Origin: Ktedonobacteria bacterium
Lineage (GTDB): Bacteria > Chloroflexota > Ktedonobacteria > Ktedonobacterales > JACDGC01
NCBI GenBank assembly: GCA_027459785.1
Contig: DAIDGU010000021.1
Span: 1 to 54,007 of the forward strand
Length of the DNA stretch: 54,007 nt
Reading direction: 5' to 3'
Shown here: positions 8,755 to 17,473 of the stretch, in pieces
How the letters are laid out: every line of letters begins with the position of its first letter
Numbering within the stretch: position 1 is the first letter of the stretch
Position numbers and translations under genes: made by a program
The notes under the pieces: generated by a model
Seen by the model: only the letters and a program-made list of their open reading frames with translations
The model's database searches: none
Told to the model about the DNA's origin: nothing

Positions 8755-9984
8755 ATGCGGCAAGGATGGGACGACGCGGCGGGCGAACTGACCGCGCCGG
8801 AGGCGACGCAGATCTGGCGTGCGCGGCAGATCGGGCGAACGGCAGTGCAGGGGCGCTATATCATCACCCGCGCGATCCCTGGCGAGGCACCAGGGGATTA
8901 TTTCAGCGCGCGCGAGGCCACGACAGGCGCGGAAGTGACGTTGCGCCTGCTGCGCTGGCGCGAGCCACCGGGCGGCGCGGCACTGGTGCGGCTGCGGCAC
9001 GAGCTACGCCGGGTCGCCGGCAGCCAGCATCCACACATCCTGCGCGTGTGGGACCACAGCGCCGCCGATGGCATTCTGGCGCTGGCGACGGAGGCGCACG
9101 ACGGCACCAGCTTGCGGCGCATCCTGGCGCAACGGCGCGTCGGCTTGCCGGAGGCGCTCCAGATCGCGCAGCAGGTGGGGGCGGCGCTGGCCTTCGCCCA
9201 CGCGCACGGCGTCGCCCATGGCCTGCTGACGCCCGCTGCCATTGTGATCGCCCCCGACGGGGTGGCGCGCGTGAACGATTTCGGTCTGGTGCAGGTGGCG
9301 CATGCCCTGTGGGGACCAATGCCAGGGGACCGTGGCGCGCGGCAGGGCTATTTCGCGCCGGAAACGAGCCGTGAACCGACCGTCACGAATCTGACGGACA
9401 TCTTTCACCTGGGCGCGCTGCTGTGGGAACTGACGCTGGGAACACCGCCCGCGCCGCGCGTAGCCCTGGCGCTCCTGCCGGCCCACGTCGAATTGCCGGA
9501 ACCGCTGCACCGCATCATCAGCGCGTGCATGCAGCCGCGCCCCGCCGACCGCCCGCATGATATCGTGGATGTGCTGAGCGCGCTCCGTGCCGCCAGCCAG
9601 CTTGTGGCAGGCCTGCCCTTCACCCAGCCCGCGCGCCGTTCGCCCGTCGCCGTGTCGCATCCCAACCACGCCATCCGCACGCTGGACCCTCCACGCTCCG
9701 GCGGGGAGGCGGCATCAATGCCGGCCAAGATGCCGGCGAAAAATCCCTATGTGGCCGCCGCGCGCTTCACCGGCAACGGCCAGCCGCCTGTGCCTGCCAA
9801 CGCCACGCGCCGGAGGATGCGCCACGCGGCGGACGACGCGCCCGCGCGCACCCTGCGCCTGCTGTCGCTGGTGGGGACGCTGGTGGTCGCGGTGGCGCTG
9901 CTGGTCTTTTTCGCCGGCAACCGGCTTTTCACGGCGCACGCTGCGCCCCCGCCTCATCCCGCGCCCACGATATCAAGGCAATAA
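8755..9984 (+). CDS. membrane-anchored serine/threonine protein kinase-like protein (pseudokinase)
   Basis: A 409-residue protein; ATG 8755 follows AAGGAGG by 5 nt. Residues about 30-290 follow the Hanks kinase fold: a degenerate nucleotide region, a catalytic-loop equivalent HGLLTPAAI (155-163), NDFG (174-177) and a PxxRP-like end (RPADRPHDI). The VAIK lysine is Arg (VTLRLL, R64). In the catalytic loop HRDLKPxN has become HGLLTPAA, so the catalytic Asp, Lys and Asn are gone. DFG is kept. A linker of about 90 residues leads to one TM helix (LLSLVGTLVVAVALLVFF) and a short Pro-rich tail, so the domain should be cytoplasmic. Phosphotransfer is unlikely; a scaffold or ligand-sensing role is inferred. 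Confidence 0.82.
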   Translation: MRQGWDDAAGELTAPEATQIWRARQIGRTAVQGRYIITRAIPGEAPGDYFSAREATTGAEVTLRLLRWREPPGGAALVRLRHELRRVAGSQHPHILRVWDHSAADGILALATEAHDGTSLRRILAQRRVGLPEALQIAQQVGAALAFAHAHGVAHGLLTPAAIVIAPDGVARVNDFGLVQVAHALWGPMPGDRGARQGYFAPETSREPTVTNLTDIFHLGALLWELTLGTPPAPRVALALLPAHVELPEPLHRIISACMQPRPADRPHDIVDVLSALRAASQLVAGLPFTQPARRSPVAVSHPNHAIRTLDPPRSGGEAASMPAKMPAKNPYVAAARFTGNGQPPVPANATRRRMRHAADDAPARTLRLLSLVGTLVVAVALLVFFAGNRLFTAHAAPPPHPAPTISRQ

Positions 9985-10020
9985 TAAGGGGATGCCATAC
10001 AAAAGGGCGATACAAAGGGA

Positions 10021-10122
10021 CGGAACGCGAAATGACACGAGATCGGCGCGAAATCACACGAGATGATTGCCAACGAATACTTCGTGGCATCTCGCGGCCA
10101 TTTCGTGTTATCTCGCGTTCCG
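10021..10122. repeat. imperfect inverted repeat between convergent genes
   Basis: Arms 10021-10054 and 10089-10122 match at 28 of 34 positions when one is reverse-complemented. The apex contains a second hairpin (TGCCAACGAA, TAC, TTCGTGGCA). It fills the gap between two convergent genes and is followed by the TTCGTGGCC dispersed repeat (10129-10146). It could act as a bidirectional transcription or mRNA-stability element; no U-tract is seen. Confidence 0.75.
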
Positions 10123-10160
10123 TTTCCTTTCGTGGCCTTCGTGTTCGCGTCCCGCTTTCC

Positions 10161-11690
10161 TCACGCCTGTAATCTGGGGCGGTATTGGATGGCTTCAGCC
10201 ACATGCGCGGCGCTGATGGCCTCGCTGCCGGCGAGGTCCGCGATGGTGCGGGCGAGCTTGAGGGTACGGTGATAGGCGCGGGCGGAAAGCTGCAACTGCT
10301 GGGCGGCGGCTTTCAGCAGATTCTGCGCAGCGGTGTCCAGTTCGCAAAATTTGCGGATGTCCGCCGGCCCCATGTCGGCGTTGGCGATGAGCGGCGTGCC
10401 GGCGAAGCGTGCCGTCTGGCGCGTGCGGGCGGCGATCACGCGGGCGCGCACATCGGCGGACTTTTCGGTCTCGCCCCGTCCGGCCAGCTTCTCGTAGTCC
10501 ACGCGCGGCACCTCCACGTGGATGTCGATGCGATCCAGCAAGGGGCCGCTCAGGCGCTTCTGGTAGCGCGCGATGGAAGCGGGCGAGCAGGTGCATTCGC
10601 GGGCGGGATCGGAGTAATAGCCGCAAGGGCAGGGATTCATCGCGGCGACGAGCATGAAGTTCGCCGGGAAGGTGACGCTGCCCTGGGCGCGCGAGATAGT
10701 GACGAACTTGTCTTCGAGGGGCTGGCGCAGCACTTCCAGCACGTTTTGGCCGAACTCCGGCAGCTCGTCCAAAAAGAGTACGCCGCGATGCGCCAGGCTG
10801 ATCTCGCCGGGGCGCGGCCAGCGACCGCCGCCGACCAGGCCGGCATGGCTCGTGGTGTGGTGCGGCGCTCTGAAGGGGCGTTGGCGCAGGAGGGGGCCGT
10901 CGCTGCTAGTATTCAGCATGCCGCTGACCGAATAGATTTGCGTCACTTCCAGCGCCTCGTTAGAGGCCATCGGCGGCAAGATTGACGGCGCGGCGCGGGC
11001 GATCAGCGTTTTGCCGGAGCCTGGTGGACCGCTCATCAGGATGTTGTGCGCGCCGCTGGCGGCCACCTCGATGGCGCGCTTCACGTGTTCCTGGCCGCGC
11101 ACGTCAGCCATATCGGTGCCATAGGCCGGCGCTTCGCTGGCCAGCAGGGCTTCGGGCGAGAGCACGAACGGCTCGATCAGCCGGTCGCCGCGCAGATGGG
11201 CGACGAGTTGCGCCAGGTGTTCCACCGGGAAGACGCGCACCTCGCTCACCAACGCCGCCTCCATCGCATCCGTCGCTGGCACGAAGACGGTGCCGATGCC
11301 AGAGGATTGCGCGACGGCGACCATCGGCAGGATGCCCGATGTGTGGCGCACACCACCATCCAGGCTCAGTTCGCCCAGAAAAAGGCAATCGTTGGTGTCT
11401 GCCGCCAGTTGTTCGGAGGCGAGCAGGATGGCGACGGCGATGGGCAGATCATAAGCCGGCCCCTCTTTGCGCAGATCGGCGGGTGCCAGATTCACCGTGA
11501 TGCGCTTCATCGGGAAGACGCAGCCACAATTTTTGATGGCGACGCGCACGCGCTCCTTCGCCTCGTTCACGGCGGAATCCGGCAGGCCGACGATGGTGAA
11601 GGCCGGCAGCCCATGCCCGATATCAACCTCGACTTCGACCAGCGCGCCATCCAGGCCGATGATGGCGCACGTCCGCGCTTTCCCCAGCAT
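10161..11690 (-). CDS. comM: YifB/ComM-family Mg-chelatase-like AAA+ ATPase
   Basis: A 509-residue member of the YifB/ComM family. In transformable bacteria ComM is a hexameric helicase that aids branch migration during DNA uptake and integration. The N-terminal Lon-protease-like domain (about residues 1-170, e.g. GLPDSAVNEAKERVRVAIKN) is followed by an AAA+ core with Walker A GPPGSGKT and Walker B FLDELPEF. The family's cysteine cluster (MNPCPCGYYSDP followed by CTCSP) and a C-terminal Mg_chelatase_C region (ARAYHRTLKLARTIADLAG) are also present. Length and architecture are normal. Other competence genes are not visible nearby, so the role in transformation rests on family knowledge. Confidence 0.93.
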   Translation of the reverse strand: MLGKARTCAIIGLDGALVEVEVDIGHGLPAFTIVGLPDSAVNEAKERVRVAIKNCGCVFPMKRITVNLAPADLRKEGPAYDLPIAVAILLASEQLAADTNDCLFLGELSLDGGVRHTSGILPMVAVAQSSGIGTVFVPATDAMEAALVSEVRVFPVEHLAQLVAHLRGDRLIEPFVLSPEALLASEAPAYGTDMADVRGQEHVKRAIEVAASGAHNILMSGPPGSGKTLIARAAPSILPPMASNEALEVTQIYSVSGMLNTSSDGPLLRQRPFRAPHHTTSHAGLVGGGRWPRPGEISLAHRGVLFLDELPEFGQNVLEVLRQPLEDKFVTISRAQGSVTFPANFMLVAAMNPCPCGYYSDPARECTCSPASIARYQKRLSGPLLDRIDIHVEVPRVDYEKLAGRGETEKSADVRARVIAARTRQTARFAGTPLIANADMGPADIRKFCELDTAAQNLLKAAAQQLQLSARAYHRTLKLARTIADLAGSEAISAAHVAEAIQYRPRLQA

Positions 11691-12263
11691 TTTTTGTCTC
11701 TTTCCGGCGGCCCCTGGAACCCGTGCCGCGTCCTCTAGAAAACTGTGCGCTTCGAGTATAGCCGACCTCCCTGTGCAAAGTCATCTCGCCTGCCCATTTG
11801 GCCTAGCCCGCCCGCGCGAGATTGTTGCAGATTGGACGGACAGGACAAAGGCCACAGCGCCTTGACACGCCAAGGCCCGCATGCCATACTCACCATAAGG
11901 GATCATTGCGCTTGATCCCGCACCCAGGCTCGTCCCGCTGGCGCTTTTTGCCCTTATTTCATTCCCACAGAAGAGGTGCTTTCTGGCCGAATGCCGCCCA
12001 CTGTTGCTTTTTCTCCACTGGCTAGCTGCGTAGCTGGGGAGTGCAAAAGCGCGGGGTGCATCGTTTATATAGAGAGAGAGCTTATGCCATCCATCAGGGG
12101 ATGCTGGTGTGGCTAGCACATCGCTTCTCCGTGATCCCTAAACGATCTGGCAAGAACAACCCGGCGAGTAGATGGCGACAAACCGCACGCATGATGCTGC
12201 TAGGACGTTCGGAGCAGTAATCAGCCGAGGCACGGCGAAGTGAACCAAAGAAGGAGCAGGGCG
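11691..12263 (+). other. gap with a possible structured leader of the sigma gene
   Basis: No protein gene is supported in this gap. Downstream of the promoter at 11862-11890 the RNA could fold: GGGATCA/TGATCCC (11899-11918) is nested between ATAAGGG and CCCTTAT (about 11895 and 11953). I do not recognise a known riboswitch or ncRNA. A GA-repeat (about 12070-12080) and the AAGGAG ribosome site (12251-12256) lie further down. Confidence 0.4.
11862..11890 (+). promoter_or_regulatory. strong promoter upstream of the long-tailed sigma factor
   Basis: A consensus TTGACA (11862-11867), a 17-bp spacer and CATACT (11885-11890). It implies a leader of about 365 nt before the ATG at 12264. Confidence 0.75.
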
Positions 12264-15200
12264 ATGACGTGGCGGCAATATAGCGGGAACTTCGATAACC
12301 CGATCAATCCCGAATATGAGCAAGAGGCGCGGCTGGTCGAACAGTCGCGTGCCGGCTCGGAGCGCGCCTTTTCCGCGCTGCTCGCGCGCTATCAGCAGCC
12401 TGTCTTTCGGCTGATCTTGTATCTGGTGGGCAATGAAGATGAAGCGCGCGATCTGACGCGCATCGCCGTCAAGAATGCCCTGCTGCACATGCCCAGCGTG
12501 CCGGCGGGGTATAGCATCCGCCCCTGGTTGCTGCGCGTGGCCGTGCTGGTGGCGCTGGACGCCGTGCGCGAACGCAGCGAGACGCCGGAACAGTTGCTGT
12601 CATCCATGACGTTGCCCGCGCCCACCGGTCCACCGCGCATCGTGGATGCCGACCCCGCAGACAGCGATACGATGTCGCTGAACATCACGCGGATGGAGGC
12701 GCAGGCCCGCGCTGAAGCCACCATCCTGGATGACTGGGGCGAGTTGCCGCTTGATATCGAGCGCGAGTTGATTCGCCGCCTACTTTCCAGCCTGCCCGAA
12801 AGTGATGCGGAATTGCTGGCGCTGGGCGTGGTGGGGCAGATTCCCACCCGCGACCTCGCCGCGCTCGCCGGCACCAGCCAGCGTAGCATCCGCCGGCGCA
12901 TCGCCCGCGCACTCATCCTTTTCCAGAGTCGCTATACCCATGTGCGGGCGGCTGCCTTGCCCGCCGGCCAGGCGCAGCATGAATTGCCGCCCACAGCGGC
13001 AACCACCGCCGCTGCTGGTGCCGCGACCACGCCCCAGGAGATCGCGCGGCGCGTGATGGAGGCGACCGACCGCGTGCGGCGTGGCTTTCAGGGGACGCAC
13101 CAGGACGCTGAGGCGGCGCATGCCGAAGAACGCTTGCAGACGCTGCGCACGGATGCTGTGCCGGCGGCGGACCTCGCGCCGCCCTCGCCGGATATCCCCC
13201 CCGTGGCGGATGCCGAGGTGGAACCGGAAAGCTATCAACCCTATGCCCCCGCCGCGAACGACGCCGGCGATACGGGGCCGCTCACTGGTGGCCCCGACCT
13301 CGAAGCCTCCGGCACGTTCGATCCGCAGTCCTTCGCCGCCTGGACCGCACCCGCGCCCAGCCAGGACGCGGCAGAGTCGGATGCGATGACCATCCCCGCG
13401 CCGGCGATCAGCGCACACGACACGCTGCCGCCGACCACGCTGGCCGTGCCGCCCGGCAAACCGGACGATACCCTGCCGCTGCCGCAAGCGAGCCAGGCGA
13501 CCGCGACGCACCGGACGCCCTCGCAGCCGCTGGCCCCGCCGCCCTATGTGGAGACCTGGCCGCCGACCGCGCCGCCAACAAGCGCCGATATCACGCCGGC
13601 CACCTCCCTGCCAACGCCGGCTGATAGCGCGGGAGCCACCAGTATGCGCGAGTCGCCGCCGGACGTGCAAACGCCACCTGATGTTCCTCCCCCGACGACG
13701 AGCGCGACGCCCAGCCGCGCTTTGCCGCGCTTCGGTCCCCCGCCGGATCAAGTGCTGGTGGGTCTGCCGCCCACCCCAGAGCCGGTCGCGGCCCCGCCCG
13801 ACGCGCCGCCCGTCGCCGAAGGTGCCACTGCCAGCGGCGTTGCTGCCCCCGAACACACCACTATTGCTGCACCAGAAGAGGCGAACGATCTCCTTGAAAT
13901 GCATGCGGCGGATCCATCGGCGCTGGTAGCTGCGGCGGATCCATCGACTGCTGAACCCGCAGACCATGCACCGGAAACTGCGCCAGTTGACGCAACGCCC
14001 GATCATGCACCCGAACCTGCGCCGACTGCTGAATTCCCAGACCATACCCCAGATATTGCCACCCTGGCGGTCGCCGCCGCTGGCACGGGCATCATCGCGG
14101 CGGTCGTGGCCGCTACCACCGATGCGCCGACCTCAACCGAGACGCCGGCATCCGCCAGCGATGCCCCGCTTGATGCGGTCGGCAGTCCCCCATCGCCATC
14201 GGCTGACGTGCAGGAAACACCTGATGCGGTTGCCGCAATGGCCCCAGCGCCGGTTGACGCGCTGGCTGATGATACACCATCTGTGGCACCGCCGCTCGCC
14301 GTGGAGGAACCGTCCATTGCCGCGCCAGCAGCCGAGCATGTGGCAGATGCCGGCGCGTTTACTGGGGCTGAGGCACCCACTGCGTCACCCGTTGCACCGC
14401 CTGAAGAGACAACCGCTTTCGCCGTCGAGACGCCTGGTGATGCAGATTGGCCCAGCGTAGCCCCTGGCGCATCCACTGTGTCGGCTGGGGCGGAAGTCGC
14501 GGATATCGCGGCCCCTCCAATGGAAGCCGTTGCCCCGGCTGATGCCATCTTGGATTCATCAGCCGTCACGGAGGCGGTTGAGCCAAGCATGGTTGCTGAG
14601 CCAAGCACGACCGTGGCCGCAGATGAACCAGTGCCGGCTGATAACATGGCGGAGCCAAGCGCGCCTGAAGCGCCGAGTGTGGATGCAGGCGTGGATGCAG
14701 GCGTGGATGCAGGAAGTGCGACCGCATCGGCGACCGCCGATGAAATGGGTGCTGACACAGCGACCGCCGAGGCAATGGTTGCAGGCGAGCCAGCCACCGA
14801 GGCGACGACAACATTCGCGCCGGAGATCCCCGCTGCTACGGCTGAGCCTGCCGCGTCGGTCCCCCCTGGCCCAAGGTCGTGGGAACGGTCCGCGCCGGAA
14901 ACGGTTGCTATGGCGGTGGCGACTGTGCCAGCAATGGATGCCAGATTGCCAATAGCGACAGACGATGCCAGCACCGCTGACATCAGCACCGATGACACCA
15001 CCACTGACGAAGCCAGCACGCCACCCGCGCTAGCATTCCCGGTTGAGGAAGCTGCCCCGGAGCCATCGCGCGGTGTAGAGCGCACCATGCAGGCTGGCAC
15101 AGCTATTGCGGAGGCGCCGGCAGAGGCGACAGAGGTGGCGGCACCATCCCTTGCCACCGAGCCGCCGGCGGAGGCCGACGTGACCCCGCCGGAGTCGCCG

Positions 15201-15650
15201 GCGGGGGTGGCAGCCATCGAGCGCGCCGCCGGCCCGGAGCTTGCCGCGCCGAAAACCGGCATGGGCAGCACGGTGGTCGTGCCGCCACTGGCGCGCGTCG
15301 AATACATCACCCGCCACCGTCCGGCCTGGCTGGATGCCGGCGATATGGGAACCTTGCCGGGCGTCAACATCGATCCCGGCATTGCACCCGATGCTGCACC
15401 GACCCCTGACGAGCCATCGGTCCCAGTGCTGGGCGCGCACACGGTCACACCGGCTGCCCCGCCCGCCGCTGGCGATGCGACCTCAGCGGCGGATATGCCG
15501 GTGGATATGGCGGACCTCGCGGATTTGACCACGCCCCCGGCCCCAGCGGATGAAACCGCGCCCGGCGCGGGAACACTGCCGGTGCAGCGGTTGCGCCCGC
15601 CTTCGCGGCCCATGCCTCGCCTGGAACGCGATATCGACGAGGCACCATAA
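12264..15650 (+). CDS. ECF-type RNA polymerase sigma factor with very long low-complexity tail
   Basis: A 1128-residue protein; ATG 12264 lies 8 nt after AAGGAG. Residues about 20-235 are an ECF-like sigma factor. Region 2 reads RYQQPVFRLILYLVGNEDEA, and region 4 runs from SLPESDAELLALG to TSQRSIRRRIARALILFQS. The remaining roughly 890 residues are Ala/Pro/Glu/Asp/Thr-rich and probably disordered, with a 12-nt tandem repeat coding VDAG three times (from 14679). Within the tail, residues about 598-618 (IATLAVAAAGTGIIAAVV) are hydrophobic enough for one TM helix, so the sigma factor could be membrane-tethered. Classical ECF factors are about 200 residues. The next gene encodes a zinc-finger anti-sigma-like membrane protein, so the two probably act as a pair. 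The tail's function is unknown. Confidence 0.8.
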   Translation: MTWRQYSGNFDNPINPEYEQEARLVEQSRAGSERAFSALLARYQQPVFRLILYLVGNEDEARDLTRIAVKNALLHMPSVPAGYSIRPWLLRVAVLVALDAVRERSETPEQLLSSMTLPAPTGPPRIVDADPADSDTMSLNITRMEAQARAEATILDDWGELPLDIERELIRRLLSSLPESDAELLALGVVGQIPTRDLAALAGTSQRSIRRRIARALILFQSRYTHVRAAALPAGQAQHELPPTAATTAAAGAATTPQEIARRVMEATDRVRRGFQGTHQDAEAAHAEERLQTLRTDAVPAADLAPPSPDIPPVADAEVEPESYQPYAPAANDAGDTGPLTGGPDLEASGTFDPQSFAAWTAPAPSQDAAESDAMTIPAPAISAHDTLPPTTLAVPPGKPDDTLPLPQASQATATHRTPSQPLAPPPYVETWPPTAPPTSADITPATSLPTPADSAGATSMRESPPDVQTPPDVPPPTTSATPSRALPRFGPPPDQVLVGLPPTPEPVAAPPDAPPVAEGATASGVAAPEHTTIAAPEEANDLLEMHAADPSALVAAADPSTAEPADHAPETAPVDATPDHAPEPAPTAEFPDHTPDIATLAVAAAGTGIIAAVVAATTDAPTSTETPASASDAPLDAVGSPPSPSADVQETPDAVAAMAPAPVDALADDTPSVAPPLAVEEPSIAAPAAEHVADAGAFTGAEAPTASPVAPPEETTAFAVETPGDADWPSVAPGASTVSAGAEVADIAAPPMEAVAPADAILDSSAVTEAVEPSMVAEPSTTVAADEPVPADNMAEPSAPEAPSVDAGVDAGVDAGSATASATADEMGADTATAEAMVAGEPATEATTTFAPEIPAATAEPAASVPPGPRSWERSAPETVAMAVATVPAMDARLPIATDDASTADISTDDTTTDEASTPPALAFPVEEAAPEPSRGVERTMQAGTAIAEAPAEATEVAAPSLATEPPAEADVTPPESPAGVAAIERAAGPELAAPKTGMGSTVVVPPLARVEYITRHRPAWLDAGDMGTLPGVNIDPGIAPDAAPTPDEPSVPVLGAHTVTPAAPPAAGDATSAADMPVDMADLADLTTPPAPADETAPGAGTLPVQRLRPPSRPMPRLERDIDEAP

Positions 15651-15759
15651 GATCAATACATAAAGGACGTTTGGGCCAGTGCCAGCACCAAAGCCGGCCA
15701 AAAGACGTTAGTATGTACAGAGAAGTGGCTGACATGACGTGTGGCCCAGGGGGACGACC

Positions 15760-17352
15760 GTGAAGATTTCGACGCGACCGACAGCGCGCATCCATTGCCC
15801 GATCGAGCCAGAAGTATTGCTCGCCGAGATCCTCGGTGAGTTGCCGATCGATGAAGCGCGGCTGGTGCAACTCCATATGCGCACGTGCGAGCGGTGCCAG
15901 GCCCGCTCGGAACAATTGCGCACGGCGTATGAGAAAGTGGCTTCGCTGTCAGATATCGCGGTGGTACCCATCGCGGATGTGCGCGAAGCGGTGCTGCGCG
16001 ATTCCCAGGGGCGGTTGCGCGCCATCCGTCTGACACGCGGCCTCAACCTTTCGGGGCGCGGCTTGTTGATCGCGCTCTCCGCGCTGGTGGCCGCACTGCT
16101 CCTGATCGTGGTGATCATCGCCAGCCCGTTCTTGCGTTCACACTTTCTGACCACGCAACGTTCGCAAAACTCGCTGACCCACCTATCCGCTGTCGGCCCC
16201 GGCCTTTTTTATGCCGAAACCGTTAAGTTGATTCCGGTCTCATACAATCATACGCAGTGGGATCTCGGCGAGGTGATCGCCATCGACGAGCGCACGGGGC
16301 GCGTGGTGCATTCACTGCCAGCTTCTTCCAGCGCGCCTTTCCTGCCGGAACTGGGCATCGGCGCGGGGACGAACATCCGCCCGGCGCTCAGCGCCGATGG
16401 GCATACCATTGTCGAAGCCGCCATCGCTGGCGATGGGCGCACGCCGACCGCCTTCGCCGCTGTGGACGCGCTCACCGGCCAGGTGCGCTATGTGCAGCCG
16501 CTGGCCTTGCCGGCGGGCGCGGAACCTCAGTCCGACCCCATCATCCATCAATTGTGGATCAGCTCAGATAATAAGACGATCTTCGTGCTGACGGACCTTT
16601 CCGTGAACGGAGTGCGGTCGCCGCGCCTGCTGCAATTCGCGCTGCAAACCGGCCAGCAGAGTCCCAATGTCGTGCCACCGCTGGATGACACCCACGCTAC
16701 GACGGTGCTGGGGAACGATGCCACGATGATTCTCCGCAGCAGTAGCATGCTTTACAGCGCCGCCCCGGCGACCGACGCCCACGGCCATGCCGGCGTGTCT
16801 ATCACTTTCATCGACATCCCCAAGCGCACGGTGGCTGCCACGCTTTTCATTGCCGGCGATTTCCGGCTCTTCGGCCTCGCCCTCAGCCCGGACGGCTCGC
16901 AATTGTTCTTGTTCAATGGCCACAACGACACCGTGTACTTCATCTCGACTGCTTCGCGCTCGGTGACGTTTTCGCTCGTGCTGGGCGATCCCGGCAAGGC
17001 ACCCCCAACCGGCTCGGCGCTGCAAAACGGTGAAGATGTCTCGCTGGCGGTGACGCCGGATGGCAAGCAGCTGTTCATCGCCCTCGACGCGCCCAGCGAC
17101 ACGCCGCGCAATTTCGAGCTATATGCCGTCAGCATCGATCAGCAATCGTTCCTGTCGGTGACACAGTTGCCGCAACCTATCGGTCCCATCACCCTCACCA
17201 GCGACGGCAGTTCGGTGATCATGCTGCGCGACAACGGCAAACTGGAATCGATCGCGTCGGCGAATCCTGATTTGCCGGTGGGCTGGGTGACGCTGAGTGA
17301 TGGCACACAGATCATCCAGACCGTCGGCGCGGATGTGCCAGTGGGAAAATAG
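15760..17352 (+). CDS. zf-HC2 anti-sigma-like membrane protein with extracytoplasmic beta-propeller
   Basis: A 530-residue single-pass membrane protein. The GTG at 15760 is preferred because CAGGGGG lies 6 nt before it; an in-frame GTG at 15739 lacks this. Residues about 8-55 hold a zf-HC2 zinc-binding motif H-x3-C-x2-C (HMRTCERC), the hallmark of ZAS anti-sigma factors. A TM helix follows (LLIALSALVAALLLIVVIIA, about 98-117). The roughly 400-residue outer part has repeated beta-propeller blades of YVTN/WD type (LALSPDGSQLFLFNG, LAVTPDGKQLFIALD). It sits 109 bp after the long-tailed sigma gene. The inferred job is to hold that sigma factor at the membrane and release it on an outside signal. 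Confidence 0.8.
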   Translation: MKISTRPTARIHCPIEPEVLLAEILGELPIDEARLVQLHMRTCERCQARSEQLRTAYEKVASLSDIAVVPIADVREAVLRDSQGRLRAIRLTRGLNLSGRGLLIALSALVAALLLIVVIIASPFLRSHFLTTQRSQNSLTHLSAVGPGLFYAETVKLIPVSYNHTQWDLGEVIAIDERTGRVVHSLPASSSAPFLPELGIGAGTNIRPALSADGHTIVEAAIAGDGRTPTAFAAVDALTGQVRYVQPLALPAGAEPQSDPIIHQLWISSDNKTIFVLTDLSVNGVRSPRLLQFALQTGQQSPNVVPPLDDTHATTVLGNDATMILRSSSMLYSAAPATDAHGHAGVSITFIDIPKRTVAATLFIAGDFRLFGLALSPDGSQLFLFNGHNDTVYFISTASRSVTFSLVLGDPGKAPPTGSALQNGEDVSLAVTPDGKQLFIALDAPSDTPRNFELYAVSIDQQSFLSVTQLPQPIGPITLTSDGSSVIMLRDNGKLESIASANPDLPVGWVTLSDGTQIIQTVGADVPVGK

Positions 17353-17371
17353 GCAGAGGTGCGCGAAGACC

Positions 17372-17400
17372 TTGATCTCTGCCGTGTGATATGGCACAAT
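17372..17400 (+). promoter_or_regulatory. promoter of the lipoprotein gene
   Basis: TTGATC (17372-17377), a 17-bp spacer and CACAAT (17395-17400). The start would be near 17407, placing the ATG at 17474 about 65 nt downstream. The lipoprotein can therefore be expressed apart from the sigma/anti-sigma genes. Confidence 0.55.
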
Positions 17401-17473
17401 CCGGTGTGGCACGCCTGAGCGGCTGTCCGCCGCCTTTCATTATTTGAAGGCACGCCCGAAAGGATCTTGTTTC

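Noticed and set aside
14003..15613. 536-codon Ala/Ser/Gly-rich frame antisense to the sigma-factor tail
   Set aside because: Low-complexity shadow of a repetitive GC-rich tail; no ribosome site.
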